Positions 10,543 through 21,807 of a DNA stretch of 64,000 bases are shown piece after piece. Under the pieces are notes generated by a model, which saw only the letters and a list, made by a program, of their open reading frames with translations, was not told where the DNA came from and searched no databases. The position numbers were made by a program, and so were the translations under genes. The stretch's first letter is position 1, and every line of letters starts with the position of its first letter. Source of the stretch: Aspidapion aeneum (taxonomy: Eukaryota > Arthropoda > Insecta > Coleoptera > Brentidae); assembly GCA_963576565.1 (NCBI GenBank), contig OY755042.1, positions 15,351,272-15,415,271 on the forward strand, written 5' to 3'.

Positions 10543-11702
10543 CTGTTACCGAATCGCCGAAAACTGATCCTTGCAGTCCCTCACCTTGTGGTCCAAATAG
10601 TCAATGCCGCAGCGTTAATGGTCAAGCAGTGTGCTCTTGTCTACCAGAATATCAAGGATCGCCACCAAGCTGTAAACCAGAGTGTGTTGTTAGCTCTGAA
10701 TGTCCCCAGAATCGTGCGTGCCATAAATTCAAATGTGCCAATCCNNNNNNNNNNNNNNNNNNNNNNNNNNNNNNNNNNNNNNNNNNNNNNNNNNNNNNNN
10801 NNNNNNNNNNNNNNNNNNNNNNNNNNNNNNNNNNNNNNNNNNNNNNNNNNNNNNNNNNNNNNNNNNNNNNNNNNNNNNNNNNNNNNNNNNNNNNNNNNNN
10901 NNNNNNNNNNNNNNNNNNNNNNNNNNNNNNNNNNNNNNNNNNNNCAATCCTTGCATAGGAGCCTGTGGAATAGGTGCAAGATGTGAAGTAATTAATCACA
11001 ATCCAATTTGTACCTGTCCGAATGGACTAACTGGTGATCCATTTTCAAGATGCTACGAAAAACCAAAGCCACCCCCGATTCCGGAAGAACGTAAAAATCC
11101 ATGTGTGCCATCTCCCTGCGGACCAAACTCAGAATGTAGAGATATTAATGGGTCGCCATCATGTAGTTGCAGACCTACATATGTAGGAGCCCCTCCAAAT
11201 TGTAGACCAGAATGTGTCGTTAATACAGATTGTCCATCTGATTTGGCTTGTATCGCCGAAAAGTGTAAAAACCCATGTGAAGGCTCTTGTGGTTTTAATA
11301 CTGTATGTAGAGTCCAAAACCACATTCCAATCTGTAGTTGCTTGCCAGGTCATACCGGTAACTCATTTATTGAATGTATCAAGGAAGTACCAAAACTAGA
11401 ACAACCACAAGACCCTTGTAATCCATCGCCATGCGGCTCCAATGCTGAATGTAACGATGGCATTTGTACTTGTTTACCCCTGTATCTAGGAGATCCCTAC
11501 AGGGCATGCAGACCAGAATGTACAATGAATACAGACTGTTCACCGAAAAAATCTTGTAACAACTTAAGATGTATTGACCCATGTCCAGGAACTTGTGGCC
11601 AAGATGCAGTATGTGATGTGGTGAATCATATTCCAACTTGCAGTTGTCCATCTGGTTATGAAGGCGATGCATTCCGTCAATGTCGACCAATTAAAAGAGA
11701 CG
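10543..11702 (+). CDS. dp: dumpy exon 14 (units D-B-F), broken by an N gap
   Basis: The exon starts after TTTACAG and holds a D unit interrupted at the start of EGF2 by 200 Ns (10745-10944), then complete B and F units, ending at GTAAGT (11703). The frames on the two sides disagree if the gap is taken as 200 nt. The six bases before and after the Ns are the same (CAATCC). Overlapping them gives a 954-nt exon, divisible by three, with an uninterrupted KCANPCIGACG sequence, as expected for a three-unit exon (others are 945-957 nt). Confidence 0.85.
10745..10944. other. assembly gap, 200 N, probably spurious
   Basis: A run of exactly 200 Ns inside a DPY/EGF2 junction. The left flank ends ...GCCAATCC and the right flank begins CAATCCTTGC, so the flanks overlap by at least six bases. 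Joining them restores the consensus. Confidence 0.85.
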
Positions 11703-12348
11703 GTAAGTTATGCATACACTTGCGGTATTAGTGCCAAAAGTTATTGCTAAAGTGTTATCTGCCACAAATTTTATAATAAGTAAAAATGTTACAGATCTTT
11801 CAGTTTCAAGACAGAGATATAAAAAAGAGCCTAAATTCAATAACTTTTATAATAGGTCAGAAAAAAAACTATTGCAACCAAAAATATAATCATACCTTTA
11901 GTCTTCGAAATATCTGTTGCAAATAGCGTTGCAAAAGCATCAAAACTACAGAAACCATTAAATACAAAAAAGGTAATATGTATTGTTATGTTTAAATCAT
12001 TTGACCCCGCGTAATTAATTAGGATTGTGTAAATATTTATAGATAAAGCGGACTTACGAAAATTACGATCTTTTAAAATAGTTAGCGAGAGACCGTTTCA
12101 TTTGACATCACTCTCATTGCTCAGCTATGCACGGCCTTTTCTTTGCGATACCATTTTGCAAATTTAGCTCACACTAAGTCTGAGCTAACTGAATAATTAT
12201 AAATTCATCAAATAGTTTTAAAAATAGTTTTTTTCCACAAATATTATTACTTACTTTTTCAGTATTCAAAAGAATATCATTCGACATGCGCGAAATTGTT
12301 ATTAGAGCTTAGTATTTTGTTAATTTAAAAACTACTACCTGTTTTCAG
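11703..12348 (+). other. intron, 646 nt
   Basis: AT-rich intron between unit F and the split unit. No gene or repeat recognised. Confidence 0.6.
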
Positions 12349-12453
12349 AAGTACCTCAAAATCCTTGCCAACCATCACCTTGTGGACCAAATAGTGCCTG
12401 TAGAATTAACAATGGTGTAGCGGTATGCTCTTGTCAGCCAGGAATGATAGGAG
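12349..12453 (+). CDS. dp: dumpy exon 15 (N-terminal part of EGF1, split unit D/A)
   Basis: A 105-nt exon encoding VPQNPC...AVCSCQPGMIGG, which stops between Cys5 and Cys6 of EGF1. It joins in phase 1 to exon 16, which supplies PPQC-RPEC. The donor is GTAAAT at 12454. Together the two exons are 309 nt, exactly a normal one-unit exon. It is too short for an ORF scan and was found by reading the consensus. Confidence 0.85.
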
Positions 12454-12883
12454 GTAAATTCATTACTTTTATTACATGCACATTTATAAAAACCTGTGCA
12501 TATGGCTAAAATCAAAATTTTTATTTGTCGTGCGTTTGTCAATGGAAAATAAAAACGTAAAATCGGTTAAGAAAAAAAATTTTTGATGGAATATGTCCAA
12601 ATTATGTTTCTTCTTGCGGTACCTCTTTGTTACGGATGTTAGCGATCTACACTAAATTTAAAAAAATATGTGAGGCCTAACAGGGGTGGCGGTTGCAGTT
12701 CTTTGCTTGATACACTGATATTTAGTATTATTTTAAACACACGTAAATAAATAATGGTTGGGATTGTTTTTTGATTTAATGACGTTTTTGTGTTCTTCAC
12801 AATCTTAATTTTCATTTAATTGTTTATTTAAACATAAAACATTATTCATTTCGGCGTGTAGTTAAACTGCTAGGACGTAAAAA

Positions 12884-13616
12884 AATATTCTGCCAATCTA
12901 TGGGCACATAAGCTCACACTGGGTACTATAGTTTTAGTGTATCTACTTGAAAGCTAATATAACTAAAAACTGAAGTGTATTTTATTGAACTCCAGACTCA
13001 ATTACCTTTCGTTTGATACCACACAAGCCATGTTTTGACTTAAACTCTAATTTTTTAAATCTACCCCCACCCTTTTTTTAAAAACTAAAATGTATTTTTT
13101 TTAACTCCAGACTCAATTACCTTTCGTTTGATATCACACACGCCATATTTTCACTTAAACTCCAATTTTTGAAATATACCCCCACCCATTTTTTAAAATA
13201 AATTAAAATGTATTTTGTTTAACTCCAGACTCAATTACCTTTCGTTTGATATCACACACGCCATATTTCCCCATAAACTCTAATTTTTGAAATCTACCCC
13301 CACCCTTTTATTTGGTTTGTGTTCGGTGGATTTTGTACATTTAAATGGGACCATCTCGGCCCAAAACCCAGCCTAGGTACCAAATTTCATTAAAATCGGC
13401 CAAGCGGTTTTTGAGTTATGCGCGTTGGTCGTTACAGACAGACAGACAGACAGACATACAGACAGACAGACAGACGGCGCAACAAAAAAGTTTCAAAATC
13501 ATCTGAAACGCAAAGATATATAAAAAATTTTGAAATCGGAGCAACTTTTTTTTTCTCGAAAAAATTAGGATCACCATAGCTCACACTACTATAGTATAGT
13601 ATATGTTTGAGCTAAT
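12884..13616 (-). mobile_element. HP repeat copy 1 (~730 bp, hairpin at both ends)
   Basis: Minus-orientation copy. Its 5' end (at 13616) carries a palindrome AGCTCACAC...GTGTGAGCT-like (13578-13613); its 3' end (12884) reads TTGGCAGA-AT inverted. Inside are three tandem ~115-bp blocks with the phrase CTCAATTACCTTTCGTTTGAT and a (GACA)n run at 13436-13471. Other copies are at 20439-20563 plus 21808-22373, 34981-35720 and 35905-36628. No coding capacity; class unknown. Confidence 0.8.
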
Positions 13617-14239
13617 ATGTCCTACTCTCGTGCGGTAATAACACTTTAACACACTCACATTTGTGTGCGCTAAAGGATACTCTACCACACTCAGTACTGT
13701 AAAAATTATTATGTGCTGCATAAAAATTTTCTTGAAATTCAGCAGAGCGCGTTAGACAATTTTATTCACACTGAGTACGGTAAAGAAGGCCTTTTCGCAT
13801 ATTTGCACACAAAAAATCGTAAATAAAATTTAGTCCTTGACCAAACCTCGAAAAATTCGTTTTATATTTAATATATCAAATCCTATCAAATGTTTTCGTG
13901 TATGACATTTTTTGTCATGACTTCCTTGAAAATGAGATTTTATGGCGTCATGTATTACAACAAAAATAAAAATTAGGAATAAAAATTGTTTAAAAATAAC
14001 AAACATTTTGCTAAAAATCTAGTTTTTTTTACGCGTTATTAAAAAATCGTATAAGATTTAATACTAATATCACTTTTTGATGTTGTTAAAAAAGGGGACT
14101 GTAGGAATACGTAATAAAAACATCGGAACCTCGAAAACAAACAACTATATTAAAATCGATGGAGGACAGCTTCCAACAATACTGCATAAATTTACCAGGA
14201 CTGGCTGACTTTAAACAGTTTATTTAAGAAGTAGAAATA

Positions 14240-14500
14240 GAGCAATCAGGACTTACCAGGCATGAGATCAGATCAGGAGTCACTGTCGACTAAGAGTACT
14301 CATGTAAAGATTAGGACTAAGAGGAAACACCGAATGCAGCATGTACTGTGGGAATGTCCGGCTATTGCACATTACGCCTGAATTCTTTGGGTAAATCTCA
14401 GATTCATTCAGAAAATCTGAACAATATCTCACCTAAATTGATAGTTATCCTTTTTGGAAGACTACTCAAAAGTGAGCCACCATATTCGGTGATCGCAGTA
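14240..14500 (+). pseudogene. decayed LINE (R1/jockey-like) ORF2 C-terminal tail
   Basis: Frames in succession give QHVLWECPAIAHY, then LNSLGK, then NISPKLIVILFGRLL. This resembles the C-terminal HVLxECPA...LG...P..I..F tail after the reverse transcriptase of R1/jockey-type LINEs. A frame change between the halves and stops show it is dead. A following AT-rich stretch to about 14600 could be its 3' end. No reverse transcriptase domain is seen. Confidence 0.42.
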
Positions 14501-14700
14501 GTAGAAGGGCTGCAAGGCCCACGGACATATAAATCATCAGCATCAACATTCATTGAATTTAAAGTTCAACGAAAATATATCTGAAATAAAGAAAAATATC
14601 TTGTTTTAGCATTGACAAAATGCAATTATGGGTCAGGAACTGATCTTTGTGGCAATAAAAAGAAAAGTTTGGAAAATTTTATTTTTTATTTATTTAATAG

Positions 14701-14904
14701 GGCCTCCGCAATGTCGACCAGAATGCATTGTAAGTGCCGAATGCCCGCTAACCCAAGCGTGCCTTAACAACAAGTGCAAAGACCCCTGTCCAGGTACATG
14801 CGGAATAAATGCAATTTGTCAAGTTGTTAATCACAATCCGATTTGCAGTTGCTCCCAGGGTAACACAGGGGATCCGTTTACTAGATGCTTCGAGACTCCT
14901 AAAG
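14701..14904 (+). CDS. dp: dumpy exon 16 (rest of split unit D/A)
   Basis: Encodes the end of EGF1 (PPQC), the DPY module CRPECIVSAEC...ACLNNKC and EGF2 (KDPCPGTCGINAIC to FTRC). The acceptor TTTAATAG ends at 14700. The donor is GTGGGT at 14905, an unusual donor for this gene. Confidence 0.86.
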
Positions 14905-15333
14905 GTGGGTCTTATTCTACTAATAAAAGTGCATACGTTATTTCATCATTATATTTTAAATAATATTACCTTATATACAGCTTTTCCAATTTTACCAATG
15001 ACTACAATTATTTGATAATAGTGTAATCATTGATTTTACCTTTTTTTTTGAGCTCTTAGAAATATCGTAATTTTAACAAACCTTCATATCTTCCTTATTT
15101 CACAAGATATTCCAGTTCTGTAAGTACATTTTTATGGCAATAAGTTTTTTTAACTTAAAATGTCATTTATAATAAAATAGTTAAATATAAACCTGGAAAG
15201 TGCATTTTAAAATCAAAATTGTTTAAATTAAGTTAAAATAATAAAATTTTGCTTATTTTGTTTTTATTACATTTTAAAATAGTTCTCTATTTTTTTATAT
15301 TTCAAAAATGTCTCATAATTTTCTTAATACATA

Positions 15334-15952
15334 CAGTGATGGCCAAAATAATAAGAGTACCTTAAAACTATGAAAATCTAAGCCTGCTCCATTTATAAAA
15401 AAAAAACTAGAGGTATATTTGAAAACTGCAGTTTACGAGCTTTGGAAATTTTTCCAAAACATTTTCTAGTGCCTTTTTTGCAGGTTTTATATTAAAAAAA
15501 ATTCTTTGTAGTTTATGGCAAAAGTAAATACTGTTATTCGACAGGGGGGGGGGGGGGTTGAAATTGAAAATGTCATAACGATCCAACAAATTACAGTCGA
15601 GATATACATTTTTTTAAATTGGCTAAAATTAAATCGTGAAAAAGTAGTCATTTTTAACAATTTTGCCAAGTATAAAAACCTATATCTTGATTATCCTTGA
15701 CTTGACTTGAGTTACATAATTCTTGCTTTTTTAAATTTTAATTTTTGTCTAAACTTACACACAAAAAAGTTTTTGTTTTGTAGCCTTTTTTTTCAACGTG
15801 ATAAAAAGGTACTAGAAAATTTTGTGGGAAAAATCTCCATAGCTTGTGAACTCAGAAATAGATTAAAGTTCTTAAATGTACCACTGGTCATTTTCATAGT
15901 TGGAGTAGAACCAAACTTTCATACAATTTTAGGACACTCATTATTTTGGCTG
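15334..15952. mobile_element. Tc1/mariner-like MITE, 619 bp foldback
   Basis: The left end CAGTGATGGCCAAAATAAT and the right end, inverted, CAGCCAAAATAATGAGTGTCC match apart from a short deletion, and TA flanks both ends (15332-15333, 15953-15954). The arms continue inward as a long imperfect inverted repeat, for example TTTTCTAGTGCC against GGTACTAGAAAA. A run of 14 G lies at 15544-15557. The inner sequence resembles 51550-52041, so these are one family. CAGTGNNGGCCAAAA ends are typical of Tc1-like elements. Confidence 0.75.
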
Positions 15953-16349
15953 TATAATAAAAATGTGATTTTTACAGAACTAAAATATCTTGTAAAATGA
16001 GAAAGTTTTGAAGAATTTTCGAATTTAGGACATAAACAGAAAATCCTAATTTCGTGATGAATGAATCCTTCTTTCTTATTTTGCAAGACATTTTAATTAT
16101 GTTATGTTATATGTAAAAACATTTTTGTAACAATATCTTTTGAGTATAAAAACGACGTCAAAGTTTTGGCATTAAAACGTTTTTAATTTTGTTATTTTGG
16201 CATAACTAAAGGGGCCTATAAAAACTATTTTTAAAAAATGGTCGTTAAAACTTAAATCATTTCAAAAGTCATTCATTTAATCTTTTTATGATAAATATTA
16301 ACAAAGTTAAAGGGAAGTTGCGTTTGTAAATGAACACCCTCTACATAAT

Positions 16350-16550
16350 AGACACTTAGAGGTAGATTAAGCACTACGTATCGCGGTCGAAATTTAATCT
16401 GACAATTTGATTGGTCAGGTTTGCAGTCGATACTACTGGTTGAAATACGTACGAGCGATAAACGATAGCTTTACGACACCCAAGAAGTAGTGAGCTGTCA
16501 TACCACAAACCTGACCAATAAGATTACAGCATTCCCCAGTTAAGCTGCGT
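16350..16550. mobile_element. M3 MITE copy 1 (degenerate)
   Basis: Shares GATTGGTCAGG...GTCGATACT...GAAATACGTACG...TAGCTTTACGACACCCAA...GTAGTGAGCTGTCA...GACCAATA-GATTACAG with 56226-56509. Its ends are less conserved. It is CpG-rich compared with other introns. Confidence 0.7.
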
Positions 16551-17046
16551 ATCTAATCGTGTTCGCTAACGAAGTTGAACGCCACCACGCAAGCTCGGCA
16601 TATGGAAATCAACATAATCATTTTAATGAAAACACGCGTGCCAGGACGATCCGACGTGTTTGCAAGCCGCAAGCTTTTCAGACCGTGCAGCCACCCGTGC
16701 TTCATACAAGACATGCGTAATACCATTGTTATAATTGCAGATATAATGTAGAAAGAATTGGTGATTTATATAATATTCGATAGTAAGTTTCCAATTTTTA
16801 ATCAAAGATATTGCAAAATCGTACTTTTTTTTGTGTAAACATAACCTAAAACGTTGCAATACGCATGTGCTAACAACAGCATGAACGCTGGCATGCTATA
16901 TGATTCGAAATGACCAAATCCGTGACGACTACCGTGCTGAAGTGCGACTTGGCCAGCGAACACTATTAGAAATGTACCTTTATACCAACGAACGGTAATG
17001 CGAGGTGCGAATCAACTTTATGTGTCTAATATTTTTATATTTTCAG

Positions 17047-17361
17047 CTGTAGAAGCTGTACCATCCAACCCATGCCAGCCAAGTCCATGCGGTCCCAACT
17101 CCGTATGTCAAGTGCGCGGCGAAATACCTGCTTGTTCGTGCGTCGAAAACTACGTCGGTTCGCCGCCGAACTGCCGACCCGAGTGTACTATTAATCCGGA
17201 ATGCCCCAGTGTGCACGCGTGTATAAATCAAAAGTGCCGCGATCCGTGTCCGGGAAGTTGCGGTTCGAACGCTTTATGTACTGTTGTGAACCATCAAGCG
17301 GTTTGTTCGTGCAGTGCAGGATTCACAGGCGATCCATTCAGAGGCTGCATGTTGATACCAC
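17047..17361 (+). CDS. dp: dumpy exon 17 (unit B), CpG-rich
   Basis: One unit, linker VEAVPSNPC, EIPACSC, SPPNC, DPY ECTINPEC...ACINQKC, EGF2 ending FRGC. By hand count about 28 CpG in 315 nt, with codons such as CGC, GCG, CCG and TCG that neighbouring exons avoid (about 8 CpG in the similar-sized exon at 28864-29172). The protein sequence is normal for the array. Acceptor TTTCAG, donor GTAAGT. Confidence 0.9.
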
Positions 17362-18239
17362 GTAAGTGATTGTATTAATTTTTTTTATTCACTAAAAGCA
17401 ATATCAAACCAAATATGAGTCGGTCGGTCAGTGTTCTCTGTTTGGGTGTTAACCATATACGCAATATTCCAATATCCACGGTAATTCCTGATGCAAACAT
17501 AAGGCCTCGCGGTCCTTAAGAAAAAATGTCCTGATTGTATTAAATGTACTATATTTCCATATAGTACTTATTATTCTAATACCCACGGTACCTTACGATG
17601 CATGATGCAAAGATATTTGAAATAGCAATAACAATGCACATAAGTCTATCCTTTTTGCAGTCCTTAAGAAAAAATGTCCTGATTGCTTATACTTTTATAC
17701 ATACATATTATTTTATTCGTGTTTTCGTCACGTCAAAACATCGGCGCACAGTTGACAAAAACTCTATCTATGTAAATTTGGTATCTATGCATTTTTGATA
17801 TCTTTATTTTTGAATGTTTGCATCAAACGCTAATCATTGTGTAAATGGGTAACGAGGAGTATTGGAATGTTACGTATATTGTGTTAACGTATGCATATTT
17901 CATGCAATATATGATTTATACTGCAAAATATTAATAATAACAATGCGTCTTTGTATTTCAAGAAGAGAAGAGAGCTGGATTTTTGTATAATTATTGCTTA
18001 GCATTTGGGACCCAACCCCACATATTCTTCGCTAAAATCACCCTTGAGCTTCGCTAGATATAAGGCCCCAAACGTCCTAAAATCAGTATTTTGCAATTTT
18101 CTCTAAAACTAATAACTTTTTCAAAAAAAGTGAGGAGAGAAAAATTATGTGAAATTATTCGGTCTATGATATAAAATTAAGAACATTTTAAAATATATAT
18201 TTTAAAAAAATGTTTATTTCTTATTTTATTTTTTTCCTA

Positions 18240-19234
18240 CCTGTAGTTAGCTTGTTTTAAAATTTTAATACTTTATAACATTAAGCTTTTTGTTTCTTAA
18301 AAGTTAAACAACTTTAAGTCAGGCTTAGGCCAATCGTCAATAATATTCGGACCGCCATTGGGACATGGAAAAAAATATTTTTATACAATTAAGCACTGTA
18401 TGAGAAAAAAAAAGCGTACATAAAAAAAGTTCAACTTCTGGGTAGAAACAGCTTTAAAATATGCGCAAATGTGCACACTTTTGTTATATTTAAAATTCCA
18501 GCCAAACTGCTATTGATAGCAAAAATAGTGTTTCACTAAACTTTAATGGGACAAAATAAATGCCACCTAAGGGTGGGTTTAAGGGTTTAAAATTATTAAC
18601 ATGAGTACATAAAGTTTTACCGAACAGTCGTTGTATCATGATTTTTCCCCAGTTTCTAAGATATCTTCAAAAAATAATTTATTCATGTACATATAGCCTG
18701 GTTTTTGACAGCCTTAGCGAAAAATCTTGACATAAAAAACTGAAAATTGCATATTAATACGAGTATTTTTTGAAAACGTTATGTAAGTACCTGTGTTTAA
18801 AATTTTCAACCCTTAATAAACCACCCTTATGATAGAGATCATTGCCCTTATGTTCCATTTATTTTGTCTAAACCCCTTTATCACATTTAAGTTTATTCAA
18901 ACACTATTTTTTCTAAAATATTATAAAAATTACTTTAATATCTGTTAAGCAGGAATTTCAAATAAAATAAAAGTTTGCGCGTATTTTAACACTGTTTCTA
19001 ACCAGAAGTTAAATATTTTTAATATTACGTTTTATGTGTCGTACAGTTACTAGTATATAAAAATTAAATTTTCAAAATCGCAATGGTTCGACTAGTACTA
19101 CTTTCCTAACATTTACTTAAAGTTGTTTAACTTTAAAAAAACAAAAACTAAATTTTAGTAAATAGTGTTTGATGCAAGTGGAGATCAAGCTTACTATTAT
19201 AAAGTATTAACATTTTAAAACAAGTTACCTACAG
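18240..19234. repeat. foldback FB1, ~1 kb inverted repeat
   Basis: The left end CTGTAGTTAGCTTGTTTTAAAA is matched, inverted, by TTTTAAAACAAGTTACCTACAG at the right end. Matching continues inward through AAAGTTAAACAACTTTAAGT, AACTTCTGG-TAGAAACAG, AAAATAGTGTTT and ACAAAATAAATG to a centre near 18737. The arms are diverged but collinear, with small indels. No reading frame. It is probably an old foldback-type element or long-TIR MITE. Confidence 0.75.
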
Positions 19235-20438
19235 AATGGTAAGAAAATGAAATATCAAAAAAAAAAATATATTTTTTTAAATGTTAGGTTAGGTTTTTTC
19301 TTACTTTTATTGTACAGACTGAATGATTTTACGTATTTTTTCACTCCTGATTTTTGGGGCGTTATATCTAGTGAAGGTCAAGGAGGATTTTGGCAGAGAA
19401 TATGTGGGGATGTGTCCCAGACGCTAAGGAATAATTAAACAAAAATCCAGCTTGCACCTATTTTTTTCAAGGTGAATTCCTAATACGACTGGGCTATATG
19501 CTCGTTATAAAAGTACGACCTTAAACATGTAACTTTGTTTAAGACTTTCGAGTTTCGTATTTTGTAGATAATTCAGTTTTTATAACTGGGATCTTTAGAT
19601 CGATGTACATATTAAATTTCATGTGGGTTTTGATAAAAGTCAATTGTTTTTTGCTATTTTTACATTAAACCACTCCCAAAATGCCAATATCAACAAGGTC
19701 ATCCAAAGAACGAGAATCAATCGCAAAAATATGCATATGTCGCAAAATCGGCAAACATTATTCTCAAAATGATACATTTATGAATTATTGTGATTAAGTC
19801 CAGTTGAATCAACGGCAATCTTAAGGGTCAAAATTACAAACATTACATAAGTTTTGTAGAACGAAAATCAGAATGTAGATTTTTAGCGTTTAATATATAT
19901 TTTCTTCCCTCGTAGTTCTGCAACAAATTTTGTAATTTGAAATAAAAATATTGTCGGAGCTTAATAATTTAAACATACTTATAATTGGGTTTATCTAAAT
20001 CATAAATTAATAAATTGTGTCTCTCGGTGCTAATAATCAGAGAAATAGAACTTAACCAGTGTGGCCGAGGGAAAATGTACCAGAGGTTGCATTTCTATTT
20101 TATAACCCCTAGCTTGGGTAGCTTTGATTTCGTGATTTTAGAGAGGCAAAGTGGGTCAGGTTATACCTCATTCGAAAGGTTTCTTAAATTTTATTACAAC
20201 GTTGGTATTATTTCAAAATTCTATCAATTAGTTTTCGAGATATTTGCATTTTAATAATGTAAAATGTATCTTAAAAACGAATTAGTAAATATTTTAAAAA
20301 AGAGTCCATAATTAAGACATCTAATAAAAGCCTTTTATAACAACCTGATACTTGACCTTAGTTCCCAATTTCAATGTCAGGGGTAACTTCTAAAATTAAA
20401 ATAAAGAACAAGTGTTTAGTGGCACCTCGCTGAGAAGG

Positions 20439-20563
20439 TTTTTAGCTCGCATTACGATTTCAAATTTTTTATAGATCTTTGCGTTTCAGATGATTTTGAA
20501 ACTTTGTGTCGCGCCGTCTGTCTGTCTGTATGTCTGTTTGTAACGACCAGCCGCATAACTCAT
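20439..20563 (+). mobile_element. HP repeat copy 2, 5' piece
   Basis: TTTTTAGCTC, then ATAGATCTTTGCGTTTCAGATGATTTTGAAACTTT, a short (GTCT)n and GTAACGACCAGCCGCATAACTC match the 5' part of the intact copies at 34981 and 35905. It breaks off at about 20563 where intact copies continue into ACCGCTTGGCCGATTTTAAT. Confidence 0.7.
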
Positions 20564-20934
20564 AAAAAAAATTCAATAAAAAAACACCCAACTGCTAAAT
20601 GTGCTTGTAAGTACTAGTCGCAGTTAAGTACAAAATTGATAGGCATACCTATAATGTACGACATGCTTTAACTTTTAGTTTTGATGCCCAAAGCGCACTT
20701 ACGAAATTATACAGTTTTGTATTTTCATGAATCAGGTTATTAGGTAATTTTGTACCCAACTGGGACTAGTAGTTACAAGTAAATTTAGCAGTTTTTTTAT
20801 TTATTTTTTTTTCCAACTTTTAGGTTTAATTTTTATTCAGCCTTTCAAAAAGCACTATGCATTTACAATTAATTTAGCTTTACCCAAAAAGTACGTGTAG
20901 ATTTTCTACGGACGCGAACAGTGTTATCTTCCAT

Positions 20935-21560
20935 TGAGTGAAGGTGGGGGAGGAGAAAGGGAGGAGGGAACTAGTAAAATGCTGTCGAAAAAAATCTTAA
21001 AACGTGTGCCGAAAGAATTTTTGAAACCGCTCTAAATTTGTAACAGGTATAGCTACAACTATTACTAATAAGGAGGGTGGGGAGAAAAAAGGGAGAGGAA
21101 GGGGGAAACTAGTAAAATGATTTTGGAAAAAAGTCTTAAAGCGTGTGCAGAAAGAATTTTTGAAATCGCTCTATATTTGTGAAAGGTATAGCTACAACTA
21201 TTACTAATAAGGAGGGAAGGGAGAAGAGAGGGAGGGGAAAACTAGTAAAACAATGTTGGAAAAAGGTCTCCAAGCGTGTGTAGAAAGAACTTTTGAAATC
21301 GCTTTATATTTGTGAAAGTTATAGCTATAACTATTACTAATAAGGATGGCGGCGAGGAGAGAGGGAGAGGCGGAGGGGGATGGGAACTAGTAAAATGGTG
21401 TTGGAAAAAAATCTGAAAGCGTATGCAGAAAGTATTTTTGAAATCGCTCTATGTTTGATAAAATTATGCGAATATGGTTTTTGAATAGGGTGGGGGGAAT
21501 GACAGGAGGGGAGATGGGTGGGATCAGGGAGGACTACAAAGTTACTATTACTAATGGGTA
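20935..21560. repeat. G-rich tandem array, ~133-145 bp period
   Basis: Four copies plus a partial one, anchored on ACTAGTAAAAT at 20970, 21108, 21241 and 21386. Each has a purine-rich GGGAGGAGAGGG block and AGCTACAACTATTACTAATAAGG. It sits inside the segment that splits HP copy 2. Confidence 0.8.
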
Positions 21561-21807
21561 ATCAAAGGAATTTCAATACAATCGCCTGAAATTTAGATAA
21601 TTTGTATTCCTTAAAGCCTACATCATGTGACAAAATAGAGCCTATAGCACCTTCGGGATCAGTAGCAATTCAACGACACCTTTTTTATCAAAATCGGTTC
21701 ATCTGTTTAGCCTCTAGCGTGACAGAAACATATTTACTTACATACATACAACAATCGAAAAACATTACCCTCTCTTTCGCCGTGTTGCAGTGGGTAAAAA
21801 TACATAG

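Larger units (their letters stand above)
12454..14700 (+). other. intron interrupting an EGF module (2.25 kb)
   Basis: This is the only intron in the window that lies inside a module rather than in a linker between units. The exon junction is GGAG|GGCC. The intron holds a minus-strand HP copy (12884-13616) and a decayed LINE tail (about 14240-14500). Confidence 0.8.

Noticed and set aside
13000..13300. Regular ~115-bp repeats that could be read as a CRISPR-like or satellite array
   Set aside because: They are the three internal blocks of the HP element, present in the same order in other copies, with no spacer structure.
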